DNA of 64,000 nt from a virus. Below are positions 8,501-15,630 of this stretch, in pieces (positions within the stretch are counted from its first letter, which is position 1; each line of letters opens with the position of its first letter). Under the pieces are notes generated by a model. That model was not told the DNA's origin, did no database searches, and was given only the letters and a program-made list of their open reading frames with translations. Both the position numbers and the translations under genes were made by a program. Location of the stretch: positions 1 to 64,000 of the IMG/VR virus record IMGVR_UViG_3300025645_000002; one strand, 5' to 3'.

Positions 8501-9408
8501 GCCGCCGCTGCTGCGCTTGTAGATGCCGAAGAAACATTCGCGGTTGTCGTGACCACATCAGCGCTCGTAGATACGACATCAGCGTTAGTCAGAGCCAGAT
8601 CAGCCGCCGTATCGATTGAAGCCTGCGCCGCAGTTGCGGCATCCGCAGTTGTCTGAGCCACGGCACCCGCAGCAATCGCGGCGTCGGCGTTGGTGCTTAT
8701 GACATCAGCCGCTGTGGCCGCCTCACTGCCTGCGATACTGACAACATCAGCAGCAGTCGCAGCAGCATCAAGTCCTGTCTGGACCAGGTCAGCCGCCGTA
8801 TCCAGCGTGTCTTGATTGGTTGCAGCCAGATTTGCTGCTGTCGCGATAGCATCTGCAGCTGTAGCCCCGGCATCTATGGTAGTCTGAGCCAAATCAGAAG
8901 CTGTGGCTGCTGCGTCAAGGCCTGTCTGTACTCGATCCGCTGCTGTGGCTACGGCATCTAAACCGGTCTGCACGCGGTCTGCTGCTGTGGCTGTCGCGTC
9001 AGCTTCTGTATCAAGTGTGTCTTGGTTCGTAGCTGCAAGATTTGCCGTTGTGACGATGACATCTGAACCAGTGGAAAGAGCATCAGCTGCTGTCGCCGCC
9101 GCATCCAACCCTGTCTGTACACGGTCAGCGGCCGTCGCTAATGCATCCGCTCCTGTGGCTGTCTCGCTTGACGCTGCAGCTGCTGCTTCGATAGCTGCTT
9201 GCGCTTCACTGCCCAAAGCACCTGCTTCAGAGGCTGCTGCAGCTTGTGCAGACGCCAATGCCTCCGCTGCATATACACCAGCCTCTACGGTGCTTGCACC
9301 GGCGTCCCCTTTCAGTCCTGTTGGACCGGTCGGGCCTGAGATACCCACCTCTTCAATAACGACAGATGTCCCGTCAGCAGTGGTATTTACTGTAATATCA
9401 GCGCACAT
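5527..9408 (-). CDS. Long tail fibre with collagen-like and alanine-rich repeats
   Basis: The 1,293-residue product starts with a short head, then a collagen-like tract (GPTGPTGLKGDAG), then about 270 residues of degenerate repeats of the type AATAADRVQTGLDAA, which would form a long trimeric coiled coil or helical shaft. The rest is beta-rich with several carbohydrate-binding-like modules (repeated blocks around LRIYRSDLGG and LHLYRSDLNG). This is the architecture of a host-recognition fibre. The gene overlaps the small upstream gene, which probably forms the attachment segment. It is transcribed against the flanking early and middle operons. Confidence 0.85.
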   Translation of the reverse strand: MCADITVNTTADGTSVVIEEVGISGPTGPTGLKGDAGASTVEAGVYAAEALASAQAAAASEAGALGSEAQAAIEAAAAASSETATGADALATAADRVQTGLDAAATAADALSTGSDVIVTTANLAATNQDTLDTEADATATAADRVQTGLDAVATAADRVQTGLDAAATASDLAQTTIDAGATAADAIATAANLAATNQDTLDTAADLVQTGLDAAATAADVVSIAGSEAATAADVISTNADAAIAAGAVAQTTADAATAAQASIDTAADLALTNADVVSTSADVVTTTANVSSASTSAAAAAASVSDAAIVAAASVSDAVAAAALVNGFVTPVNAEILWPLRLTSIPDGWYDTTERLLSGTATRAILSNDVAYIYVANSILPKTILDMQNERYAKAGTVGDKFSDIVTQTRTSLATMTDSDGLLKWGPHNFQFQSDDISETVVAWKYTSATNIDANTWQSTGTGQRLETKSGSQVVPAVNATYTVAFRLWAARPEDVGKSFSTAVSMSGQANTVGSTTLVPEEPTLFTLQSDVITTATSLALFITSESAGTVQYKTDNLRIYRSDLGGMAPVPLADRVAGSETYVPTTTAAVYLPRRNHKVYDPTTAAWNAHNYLPYSETFVDNYIPSTGGTSTPTTLANGLGGYVMSASTAREFYQVFTGDLPAGTYTFEVYVDSFSGSLSRPFAYLTMASAGSAMYKSDVVDGKATKTFTWAGGEIGPLRVGVGTDSNDSGSIALGGLHLYRSDLNGVVANSGNAVSGLYVPTTATAVPATLNTAASWPINGYRHESAAATNLITQSQDYTQWTAASGATFTAAGSNPLGLPNWGVLNLLNTSSARGYPAVASIANGDTVCGSAYIDANQSDDFQFEFVVGTPGSERVRVFCTIGGTTLTTVPASVGGTGIDLAHEFDPVEVSAGIWRLSLAVTNSSGVAKDYTVSIWELNEIGDVAFNGVQLEAGSKPTSYIPTAGSTVVRAADVATIPIANVTYPTRTEVTGIELVTNGDFGDGTTGWVVNIGDEILSVVDGRLRVTYGPDGVTGTGPGAQQEITGLTVGAMYLLSVGTILKGTNGAAGVRPLQGTSNGIPGVASLYGFSDQSNVSLAFIATMTTHNINVYGGYGTAGTYVEADNISLKEVKPLTVSFGMKGLMTYAYADVGVVGDGVGGAVVPFTWTLDASNYIYAAMSTSFSQVDTGRMLFVQEVAAGLALVNTGKTYYSPGVNVPLSIASRHGETFINAALDGTALTETTPLGFPDLSTTDILLAPIFNGVIQEFIMWVGDEGDISDAGMEETSA

Positions 9409-9682
9409 TGATTATCACCTCTGGTGTAGCTAACGTGTTTCCATCAGTTCCTAGTGCCCGGACACTAAACGGATAGTCCCCCACGATAAGAGGCTCCGTC
9501 CCTTCCAACTTCACGTCGAAAGTCCCGATCAACAGATCGATCGGGATCACGGAGAACTGGAGCGCAGGGAATTTACAAATAACAGTGACTTCAGACACTT
9601 CCAGGGGTGCCCCTACTGCGTCTGTCCATGTGAAGCGCATGACCTTGTCCGCGCCCCTGTAAACGGTGATTCCTGACGCCAT
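9398..9682 (-). CDS. Small fibre-associated beta-rich protein
   Basis: The ATG at 9682 (MASGITVYRGADKVMRFTWT) is chosen because GGAG lies upstream. The longer frame runs into the divergent promoter region and reads poorly. The 94-residue product looks like a small immunoglobulin-like or beta-sandwich domain (WTDAVGAPLEVSEVTVICKF, later FSVRALGTDGNTL). Similar small proteins precede fibre genes in other phages and probably act as an adaptor. It is the first gene of the minus-strand cassette. Confidence 0.7.
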   Translation of the reverse strand: MASGITVYRGADKVMRFTWTDAVGAPLEVSEVTVICKFPALQFSVIPIDLLIGTFDVKLEGTEPLIVGDYPFSVRALGTDGNTLATPEVIINVR

Positions 9683-9790
9683 CTGTGCACTCCGCCATTT
9701 CGTTTTTGTGGTAAATTCTCCGCTATGATAGAGGAAATTTTCACACCAAACCAAACCACACCACAAACGACTATAATAGGGAATGTCATC
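9683..9790. promoter_or_regulatory. Divergent promoter region with CA-rich motif and TATAAT
   Basis: This spacer separates the minus-strand fibre cassette from the plus-strand middle operon. It carries a CA-rich tract on the plus strand (CACACCAAACC followed by AAACCACACCACA, 9742-9765) and a TATAAT box at 9772-9777, about 14 bp before the ATG at 9791. No good -35 box is present at the usual distance, so the CA-rich tract may stand in for it as an activator site. That is inference. Confidence 0.5.
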
Positions 9791-9997
9791 ATGAGATTAC
9801 GCACTTCAAAGCTCTTCGCTCTCGAAGGCGCTGCCGAAGCATTTATGGGCAGTCTGCCCGCTGGCTCGGAGCCTCTCATCATCCCCAACGTCAATGCTGA
9901 AGACAAAGCTCGGGCATACCCAAACCCACGCATTGAATCTTTCAAGGTTGCGTATTGGGACATCCCGCAAGCATTCCTCAAAGGAACACCAACATGA
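9791..9997 (+). CDS. Hypothetical protein, 68 aa
   Basis: ATG at 9791 follows an AGGGAA site, and the stop overlaps the ThyX start as ATGA. The product (MRLRTSKLFALEGAAEAFMG at its N-terminus) is small and soluble with no motif I recognise. It is the first gene of the plus-strand operon that includes thyX and the gp24/gp25-like pair. The longer frame starting at 9725 is less likely because it crosses the promoter region. Confidence 0.65.
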   Translation: MRLRTSKLFALEGAAEAFMGSLPAGSEPLIIPNVNAEDKARAYPNPRIESFKVAYWDIPQAFLKGTPT

Positions 9998-10983
9998 CTA
10001 TTTTCAAAGGCCCTCAAGAAATGGAAGTCGAGGTCATTCTCGCTTCCAGAGCAGACGGCTGCCAGCCGCTCTACACTGTCCGCTGCCGCTACCCCCGCAT
10101 CATCCACGGCGAGATCATGACGCACCGCGATTTCTCTCGCAACGCCCGCAGCTCTCGCGCTGTACCAATCAAGACCATGCTCAATGAAGTCCGCAATTCC
10201 CCCTTTGTCCCTTGGCATTGGGGCAAGAACCAAAAAGGGATGCAAGGCGCCGGTGATCACAACCAGCCTGTCATCATCCCTTATGGTTTTGTCAACGATT
10301 GGGACTTTGACACGCCTATTTCTCGTGAAGACGCCTGGCTCTACGCACGCGACCGAGCTGTTGAAGTGGCCGAAGCCTTTATGACGGCAGATTATCACAA
10401 ACAGATCCCCAACCGTTTGCTCGAACCTTTCTCTTGGATCGACACACTGATCTCCTCCAGTCGCTGGGACAACTTTCTCTGGCTCCGTGAACATGGAGAC
10501 GCAGAACCCCACTTTCAGGATCTGGCAAAGCTTGTCGGTTTGGCTATCAAAGATGCTGAGCTTCAAGAGCTTGAGCCAAATCAATGGCACCTGCCCTACA
10601 TCACAACCGAAGATCGTAAATTCGTCGAAGGTAACGGGATGACCGCTGCCTTCAATGTTAGCTTTCTGGCCAAAATCTCTGCCGCCCGTTGCGCACGCAT
10701 CTCCTACAAGCCTTTCGACGGAGATGCATCCTACGAGCGTGAGATTGAACGCTACGATAGCCTTCTCAGCTCTGACCGTGTCCATGCCTCTCCTCTGGAG
10801 CATCAGGCCACACCAGACCACATGATAACCATTGAAGGCATGATGCTGGACAAAGAAGGAAATGACATAGAGCACCTTGGTGTTCGTGATTTCTGGAATA
10901 GTCCACGACTTCACGGCAATCTCCCTGGCTGGATCCAATACCGCAAGACGGTCCCCGGCGAGGTCTACCGAGACCCTGTCTGA
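9994..10983 (+). CDS. thyX: Flavin-dependent thymidylate synthase ThyX
   Basis: The 329-residue product carries the ThyX signature as THRDFSRNARSSR (residues about 43-55), matching the family motif RHRxxSxNxxSxR apart from the first residue, and a second conserved part near the C-terminus (ARISYKPFDG and ASPLEHQATP). The enzyme makes dTMP from dUMP using FAD, NADPH and methylene-tetrahydrofolate. The start at 9994 (MTIFKGPQEMEVEV) overlaps the upstream stop. It is longer than free-living ThyX (about 220-270 residues) because of an insertion between the signature and the C-terminal half. Together with the dCTP deaminase it would raise dTTP supply for phage replication. Confidence 0.9.
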   Translation: MTIFKGPQEMEVEVILASRADGCQPLYTVRCRYPRIIHGEIMTHRDFSRNARSSRAVPIKTMLNEVRNSPFVPWHWGKNQKGMQGAGDHNQPVIIPYGFVNDWDFDTPISREDAWLYARDRAVEVAEAFMTADYHKQIPNRLLEPFSWIDTLISSSRWDNFLWLREHGDAEPHFQDLAKLVGLAIKDAELQELEPNQWHLPYITTEDRKFVEGNGMTAAFNVSFLAKISAARCARISYKPFDGDASYEREIERYDSLLSSDRVHASPLEHQATPDHMITIEGMMLDKEGNDIEHLGVRDFWNSPRLHGNLPGWIQYRKTVPGEVYRDPV

Positions 10984-10992
10984 TCTCCAAGT

Positions 10993-11023
10993 GTTCGCAC
11001 CATTCTTGTTTTTTGGTGCGGAC
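10993..11023 (+). terminator. Hairpin with T-run in the loop
   Basis: The arms GTTCGCACCA (10993-11002) and TGGTGCGGAC (11014-11023) pair over 10 bp with one G-T, around a loop that ends in five to six T residues. The T-run lies inside the loop rather than after the stem, so it is not a standard terminator. Similar elements occur at 16661, 23141 and 26373, each upstream of a middle gene. Confidence 0.5.
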
Positions 11024-11060
11024 ACGCATTTCATCATTAACCCTTAAAGGAGGCACGCAC

Positions 11061-12119
11061 ATGTCCACCATGTTTGGCTGCTCACTTAAATCCGCATATC
11101 AAATTTGCGTTGATTATCTCATGGCTGGCATCACGCCCTCACTTGAATCCAGTCCCGGCCTTGGCAAATCTGCCCTTGCCAAGAAGATTGCCAAAGACTT
11201 CAACCTCAAGCTCATCGACATCCGTTTGAGCCAAGTCACGCCAGAAGATCTCATGGGCTTACCTATGCGGAATGAAGCAGGCCGTGCTTACTACGCCACC
11301 ATGGAGATGTTCCCTCTCGAAGGGGACCCCATCCCTGAAGGCTTCGACGGTTGGCTCCTCTTCTTTGACGAGTTCAACTCCGCGGCCAAATCTGTACAGG
11401 CTGCGGCCTACAAACCTATTCTCGACCACATGGTCGGCCAGGAACGTCTGCACGAGAACTGCTATGTCATGTCGGCAGGCAACCTCCAAACTGACCGGGC
11501 CATCGTTATCAACGGCGGCACGGCCATTCAAAGCCGCGTCGGTCACATCACCATCGAGCACAATGAACCAGAGTTCATGGAGCACATGATCGACGCTGGC
11601 TTCGATTACCGCGTCCGTGGCTTCATCGACTACAAGCCGGAGTACGGGCATTACTTTGACCCCGATCACCATGACCGCACGTTCTCTTGTCCCCGCACTT
11701 TGGAGTTCCTCTCGGACTACGTCAAACCCAAGGCGACTGAAGACATCACGGCCACTGGTTGTGCCGGTCTGGTCTCTGACGGCGTTGGTGTCGAATTCGT
11801 TGAGTACATCAAGGAATACGCCAATCTCCCTAAGTACGGCGCCATCGTTGCACACCCGGATTCTACAGGTATCCCGCAACGAGGAGCCACGTGCTTCGCG
11901 GTGACGTCAATGCTGATCGAATACTACGATCGCGCAGACTTCAAAACTGTCTCGAAATACATTTCTCGGTTCTCGCCTGAGTTCCAGATCCCGTATTACC
12001 GCGCAGTCAAAGTCAAAGACCCAGCAATCATCAAGGACCCGCAGTTCAAAGCACGTATCGGCGAACTCACGCGCTTCTTGAGTGACTCTGAACTCACCGG
12101 TCTCCACGAGGCCGCATAA
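11061..12119 (+). CDS. MoxR-type AAA+ ATPase, N4 gp24-like
   Basis: The ATG at 11061 follows AAAGGAGG. The 352-residue product has Walker A PGLGKSALAK (residues 32-41), Walker B LLFFDEFN (about 107-114), and a sensor region AGNLQTDRA. These belong to MoxR/RavA-type AAA+ proteins, which usually act with a VWA-domain partner, here encoded directly downstream. The same ATPase-VWA pair is a hallmark of N4-like phages (gp24 and gp25), where its role is not well established. A chaperone-like or maturation function is the family expectation. Confidence 0.85.
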   Translation: MSTMFGCSLKSAYQICVDYLMAGITPSLESSPGLGKSALAKKIAKDFNLKLIDIRLSQVTPEDLMGLPMRNEAGRAYYATMEMFPLEGDPIPEGFDGWLLFFDEFNSAAKSVQAAAYKPILDHMVGQERLHENCYVMSAGNLQTDRAIVINGGTAIQSRVGHITIEHNEPEFMEHMIDAGFDYRVRGFIDYKPEYGHYFDPDHHDRTFSCPRTLEFLSDYVKPKATEDITATGCAGLVSDGVGVEFVEYIKEYANLPKYGAIVAHPDSTGIPQRGATCFAVTSMLIEYYDRADFKTVSKYISRFSPEFQIPYYRAVKVKDPAIIKDPQFKARIGELTRFLSDSELTGLHEAA

Positions 12120-12136
12120 CCAATCTGGAGCATCCA

Positions 12137-13321
12137 ATGGATCTTGTTACCCTTCCCCAATACGAACACGTCACCCCGTTACCGGAAGCGCAACTGGACA
12201 AGTTGCTCCAGAAAACCAAAGGACGTTTGTTCTTCAAGCACAACTCCGCATTTGTCGCACGTCTCTTGTGTGACATCGACATCTTCTGGGATTACTCCTG
12301 CAAGACTGCATGGACCGACGGGGAGCGTATGGGCATCAACCCGGCGCTGTTCACTTGGCTTGAGCCAGAGGAACGCGTTACGCTTCTCGTCCATGAAGTC
12401 TGGCACCCAGGCTTCGGTCACGTCATTCTTTCCCGTATCGGCAAACGCGTCTTTGATATTTGGAACCAAGCAGCTGACCATGTGATTAATACCATGCTGC
12501 GCTCAGAGGGATTCACGTTTGGTCCCAAACTTATGTCCCTCAACCCATGTATCGACATGCGTTTTCACAAGATGTTCACCGAGCAGGTCTACGACATCCT
12601 GTATAACGAGCAGCCTCCCTGCCCTGAAGGAATTCACGGCTCAACGGAACCCCTAAGCGGTCAGGACATTGTCCCCTTTAAGGGAGAGAAAGGCATCATC
12701 GAACGCAAGATCGTCACAGCACAACAGGCGGCCAAAGCGGCGAACCAAGCAGGCAGCACTCCGGGTGAAACCACCCTCCTTCTTGATGAGTACCTGCATC
12801 CAAAACTGCCTTGGGAAGTCCTTGTCCAGAACTGGTTCACTGCGCTCTCCCATGACGATTACTCCATGCGGCGCCCTAACCGACGCTACGAGGACATGTA
12901 TCTCCCGTCCCTTCTCGCCAATGAGGGTCTCGAGCATCTCATGTATTTCTGGGACATCTCTGGCTCAGTTTCAGATCAGGACATCGCTCAGTCCAACGCT
13001 GAACTGCGTCACGTCCATGATAACCTCCAGCCTGAGCTCATGTCGCTTGTCACATTCGATCATGAACTCCAGGATTTCTACGAATTCGAACGGGATCTTC
13101 CCTACGATAAAGTCGAAGTCACTGGCCGGGGTGGCACCTGTTTGAAGCCTGTGCTTGCACACATCAAAAAGCATCGTCCAACAGCGGCCATTATCTTCTC
13201 CGATCTTCACTGCGCGCCCATGAGAGAGGACCCCAAAATCCCTGTTCTCTGGATCGTCCTAAATAACCCCGATGCCACAGTCCCCTTTGGACGCATGGTT
13301 CACCTCGACACGCAAAGCTAA
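12137..13321 (+). CDS. VWA-like metallopeptidase-domain protein, N4 gp25-like
   Basis: The 394-residue product has HEVWH (H-E-x-x-H, about residues 88-92) in a putative metallopeptidase domain of the DUF2201 type and a C-terminal von Willebrand A-like domain with a MIDAS-like DISGS (about 272-276), followed by a segment with TGRGGT. It lies 17 bp after its AAA+ partner with a GGAG site. In this family the ATPase probably remodels clients bound by the VWA protein. The pair is conserved across N4-like phages. Confidence 0.85.
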   Translation: MDLVTLPQYEHVTPLPEAQLDKLLQKTKGRLFFKHNSAFVARLLCDIDIFWDYSCKTAWTDGERMGINPALFTWLEPEERVTLLVHEVWHPGFGHVILSRIGKRVFDIWNQAADHVINTMLRSEGFTFGPKLMSLNPCIDMRFHKMFTEQVYDILYNEQPPCPEGIHGSTEPLSGQDIVPFKGEKGIIERKIVTAQQAAKAANQAGSTPGETTLLLDEYLHPKLPWEVLVQNWFTALSHDDYSMRRPNRRYEDMYLPSLLANEGLEHLMYFWDISGSVSDQDIAQSNAELRHVHDNLQPELMSLVTFDHELQDFYEFERDLPYDKVEVTGRGGTCLKPVLAHIKKHRPTAAIIFSDLHCAPMREDPKIPVLWIVLNNPDATVPFGRMVHLDTQS

Positions 13322-13330
13322 GGAACCAAC

Positions 13331-13852
13331 ATGTCTACAGTCAACGGACGCTCCCTCATCGAAGCAGGCCCCATCGCAAACATGCTTGAAGTCAAAGAGC
13401 GCCTTCATGGTGTCTCGCACGGCTTGACTGAAGCCGGATACGACATCCGTCTCAAGCAGGCCATCAAGTTCTCCCGCAGTGTCGGGGGCAGACCAATGGT
13501 TGAGGTTGACGATGCCTACGGTCAAGCAGTGCACACTGCCCGTGGCCGCTTTGTCATTGCTTCTGCCATGGAACGCTTCACCATGCCTGACGATCTCGTC
13601 GGCGTGGTCCATGACAAGTCTACATGGGCACGCCAAGGCGTGTCTGTCTTCAACACCGTCATCGAGCCAGGTTGGCAAGGCTTCCTCACACTTGAGATCG
13701 TTTTTCACAGCGAGACAGAAGTCATCATTCCTGCTGGTGCAGGTATCGCACAAGTTCTCTTCTCACGTGTTGAGAACCATGCTAAATATGCGGGCAAGTA
13801 TCAGGATCAAGCAGACGAACCAGTCTCTGCCATCCTCGAATCCTCCTCATAA
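13331..13852 (+). CDS. dcd: dCTP deaminase / dUTPase-family protein
   Basis: The 173-residue trimeric-fold protein shows the conserved HDKSTWARQGV (K-S-x-x-A-R) and VIEPGWQGFLTLEI segments of the dCTP deaminase and dUTPase superfamily. The glutamate in VIEPG aligns with the deaminase-type position, so dCTP deaminase, giving dUTP as a precursor for ThyX, is the first choice. Some members do both deamination and dUTP hydrolysis. AAGGAA precedes the ATG. It is the last gene before the plasmid module. Confidence 0.85.
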   Translation: MSTVNGRSLIEAGPIANMLEVKERLHGVSHGLTEAGYDIRLKQAIKFSRSVGGRPMVEVDDAYGQAVHTARGRFVIASAMERFTMPDDLVGVVHDKSTWARQGVSVFNTVIEPGWQGFLTLEIVFHSETEVIIPAGAGIAQVLFSRVENHAKYAGKYQDQADEPVSAILESSS

Positions 13853-13853
13853 A

Positions 13854-13912
13854 GTTGCCTCCCCCTGTGCCTGTGTCCTCGAACGCTTACCCAGCGTTTG
13901 GCAGGGGGCAAC
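13854..13912 (+). other. GC-rich nested hairpins after dcd
   Basis: A GC-rich arm pair GTTGCC...CCCCTG with GGCAGGGGGCAAC (13900-13912) encloses a small perfect hairpin AACGCT (13882-13887) with AGCGTT (13893-13898). It directly follows the dcd stop and precedes the strong terminator at 13913. It may be part of that terminator or the start of the structured region downstream. Confidence 0.5.
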
Positions 13913-13947
13913 TGTCTGGTCAGTTCCTATGCTGATCAGACATTTTT
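13913..13947 (+). terminator. Rho-independent terminator of the middle operon
   Basis: TGTCTGGTCAG (13913-13923) pairs with CTGATCAGACA (13932-13942) over 11 bp with one G-T, and TTTTT follows directly. It isolates the plasmid replication module from readthrough of the thyX-dcd operon. Confidence 0.8.
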
Positions 13948-13949
13948 AT

Positions 13950-14310
13950 TCAAGAATATGGTTGTAGATCGTGCCATGGGTAGCCCCCTAACGGTCTTGC
14001 TTGCAAGGCAACCGTACCCGACAGCTCTGATTCCAGTCCGCCGCAAGGACGTTACGAGATGATGAGTTGTCGGGATTAATCCCTCGGGACGCCGGCTTGC
14101 TAGGTCGGGGTATAAAACATCAGTAAGCAGAGAAGCCCGGGCACATACTCGGATATCTGCTAAGTCGTCACGGCATAAGGACCTGCAAAGTCTGGACCCA
14201 GGGCGCAACCTCATAGCCCAGCCAGCGGTGGCTTTATAACACTGCGCAGCCAGAGGGGGTAGCTGCCATGTGGCTTCTCCGGCCTAGTCTAATCCGCTAG
14301 GTTACTCCTG
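13950..14310. ncRNA. Candidate structured non-coding RNA or regulatory region
   Basis: About 360 bp without a convincing gene but with many local stems: ACGGT-CTTGC (13991-14000) with GCAAG (14003-14007) and ACCGT (14011-14015); CCCGACA (14017-14023) with TGTCGGG (14068-14074) enclosing GTCC/GGAC (14036-14039, 14047-14050); TCCC/GGGA (14080-14089); GCCA/TGGC (14221-14232); GCAGC/GCTGC (14246-14266); and CCTAG/CTAGG (14283-14301). The GC content is above that of the flanking intergenic DNA. It lies just upstream of the replication initiator, where copy-control RNAs often occur. I recognise no known RNA family. Strand is undecided. Confidence 0.45.
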
Positions 14311-14319
14311 ATCTGGTAC

Positions 14320-14348
14320 GTGTGTGGGGGCTTATCACCCCCACACAC
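14320..14348. terminator. Strong perfect hairpin upstream of rep
   Basis: GTGTGTGGGGG (14320-14330) and CCCCCACACAC (14338-14348) form an 11-bp perfect stem with a 7-base loop. There is no T-run on the plus strand, so it may be a barrier to transcription entering rep, a structural end of the upstream RNA, or a protein site. It stands 11 bp from the inverted iteron. Confidence 0.5.
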
Positions 14349-14358
14349 ACTCTTAAAT

Positions 14359-14374
14359 GTAAGGTATTCGGGGA
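14359..14374 (-). promoter_or_regulatory. Inverted iteron at the rep promoter, predicted Rep operator
   Basis: The sequence GTAAGGTATTCGGGGA is, read on the other strand, TCCCCGAATACCTTAC, which matches the downstream iteron TCCCCGAATCTCTTAC at 14 of 16 positions. It lies 40 bp before the rep start. In iteron plasmids of the Rep_3 class, an inverted copy of the iteron in the promoter is bound by Rep dimers and represses rep. That role is inferred from the match and position. Confidence 0.7.
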
Positions 14375-14413
14375 ACCCTTCCCCATCTCCCCGTCAGGCC
14401 CTAATCTACAGGC

Positions 14414-15304
14414 ATGACAAACACTCCCAAAACCTACCGAGTCCTTGAACTCAAGCCCTCGTCTGACACAGCTTCGAAACCTTCGGAGCTTATCCAGATC
14501 CGCGGGCATGATGGGCTCACGCTCAATGCACGCAGAGCCATTACCCTTCTCTGGCATAATGCTCACCGTCAGGGCATCGAAGAGAACAAGGACTATACCA
14601 TTGAAATAGACCAGCTCATGCCCCTGCGGCACAAAGGCTATGAAATGGTTGAAGAGGCTATTGAAGCCCTTATGACCACACTGATCATGGTCCCGCTCCC
14701 GGACGGCAGCACACGCCGTGTGCAAGTCCTGGGCGGGAATGATCTCACAGACAAGAACCGCCGTGCGGGAACGCTGACCTACAGCTTCGACCGGCGTCTT
14801 GTGGAAGTGCTGCGTGACAGTGCCATCTGGGGTAAGATCTCGATCCCCGAACTCATGGCCTTCTCGTACCGCTACTCCATCACGCTTTATGAGCACATCT
14901 CTCAGTGGATCGGTCTGACGCAGATGCAGGGAAAGACCTTCAATCTCGAAGAATTCCGCCATGTCCTCGGTGTCACTCCCAACAAATATAAGGCATTCGG
15001 GGGATTGAACCAACAAGTCCTGAAACCTGTTCTGGCTGAGATCAATGCATTGGCTCCATTCAATGTTGCTATACAGCCAATAAAAACAGGGAAAAGTGTA
15101 ACGCACATCCGTCTGCAATGGTGGGAGAAGTCTATCCCAGAACGCCAAGAGGCCTACGCTGAAGTCAATCGATCCAAGATCGGAAGACGTGCAAGGATCA
15201 AAGGCAACGTGGAATATGTGCTTCCTTCCGTCTCTTCACCACAACGTCTTGTGCGTGATGCTAGGAAATCAGCCACAAAGAATGATGATTCACTGATTGA
15301 ATAA
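14414..15304 (+). CDS. repB: Plasmid replication initiator, Rep_3 (RepB) family
   Basis: The 296-residue product has the two winged-helix domains of Rep_3 initiators. The first (about residues 25-150) starts with LTLNARRAITLLWHNAHRQG. The second (about 155-250) contains SITLYEHISQWIG, then FRHVLGV and YKAFGGLNQQVLKPVLAEIN, ending with THIRLQWW. Such proteins bind iterons to open the origin and recruit host helicase. The gene is followed directly by an iteron array and preceded by an inverted iteron. Only a weak ribosome site (ACAGGC) precedes the ATG, which fits low expression. A plasmid-type initiator is foreign to the N4 replication system, so this is a module acquired by transfer. Confidence 0.92.
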   Translation: MTNTPKTYRVLELKPSSDTASKPSELIQIRGHDGLTLNARRAITLLWHNAHRQGIEENKDYTIEIDQLMPLRHKGYEMVEEAIEALMTTLIMVPLPDGSTRRVQVLGGNDLTDKNRRAGTLTYSFDRRLVEVLRDSAIWGKISIPELMAFSYRYSITLYEHISQWIGLTQMQGKTFNLEEFRHVLGVTPNKYKAFGGLNQQVLKPVLAEINALAPFNVAIQPIKTGKSVTHIRLQWWEKSIPERQEAYAEVNRSKIGRRARIKGNVEYVLPSVSSPQRLVRDARKSATKNDDSLIE

Positions 15305-15475
15305 TCCCCGAATCTCTTACAGCAACTCCCCGAATCTCTTATTTTACTGCCCATATTCCTTACCGGACTCCCCGTATATCATACACTTAGTCCCGTAAGC
15401 TTTTGATTTTGTTAAGCGAATACCGCTTAGAATCTATGAATTCCAAATCAAAAGAGAATCTCCCGAATCCCTTAC
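15305..15475 (+). other. oriV: Iteron-type plasmid origin of replication
   Basis: Direct repeats of about 16 bp follow the rep stop codon: TCCCCGAATCTCTTAC (15305-15320), TCCCCGAATCTCTTAT (15327-15342), TGCCCATATTCCTTAC (15348-15363), TCCCCGTATATCATAC (15369-15384), a weak copy near 15390, and CTCCCGAATCCCTTAC (15460-15475). The first four are spaced 21-22 bp apart, two helical turns, as expected for iterons bound on one face. An AT-rich stretch with palindromes separates the last copy from the others and is a plausible unwinding site. The strand is that of the iteron consensus. Confidence 0.85.
15400..15454. repeat. Nested palindromes inside the origin
   Basis: CTTTTGATTT (15400-15409) is inverted perfectly as AAATCAAAAG (15445-15454). 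Within it TAAGCG (15413-15418) pairs with CGCTTA (15424-15429) around the loop AATAC. The block is AT-rich and lies between the tandem iterons and the last iteron, where DnaA, IHF or strand opening would be expected in iteron origins. Confidence 0.65.
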
Positions 15476-15585
15476 ACTTGTAACTCGCCAATAGCGGGAA
15501 TTTTTCCTTGTGTCATTGCCCTCTTTTTTGGTAACACCACACCACACCACACCTGTTCTCCCTCCTCCCCAGGTTCGGTGCTTCA
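15476..15585. other. Intergenic DNA with CACACC repeat tract
   Basis: No gene. The plus strand has AACACCACACCACACCACAC at 15533-15552, one of several CA-rich tracts in this genome, preceded by a T6 run (15523-15528). The rest is pyrimidine-rich. It separates the origin from the partition operon. Confidence 0.5.
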
Positions 15586-15630
15586 GGCCGGTCCAGCCTC
15601 CTCCTCCCAGAGTTCACTGGACCGGTCTTT
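15586..15630 (+). terminator. Terminator at the end of the replication module
   Basis: GGCCGGTCCAG (15586-15596) pairs with CTGGACCGGTC (15617-15627) over 11 bp with one G-T, followed by TTTTATTTA on the plus strand. It would stop plus-strand transcripts from rep and the origin before they run antisense into the par operon. The par operon ends on the other side of it. Confidence 0.7.

Noticed and set aside
9613-11037. Long minus-strand frame opposite thyX
   Set aside because: Covers the divergent promoter and the antisense of a clear ThyX; composition is not protein-like.
13991-14040. A tRNA-Ala-like anticodon region (CTTGCTTGCAAGGC)
   Set aside because: The stem pairs as a simple hairpin with a two-base loop; no acceptor stem, D-arm or T-arm of correct spacing could be built around it.
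14987-15003. A further inverted iteron inside rep (ATAAGGCATTCGGGGG)
   Set aside because: It matches the iteron well but encodes YKAFGG, a conserved Rep_3 segment, so the similarity may be chance. Kept out of the feature list.
15305-15475. Iteron repeats as a CRISPR array
   Set aside because: Repeats are only 16 bp, spaced 5-6 bp apart and degenerate, and directly follow a plasmid initiator gene. No cas genes in the window.
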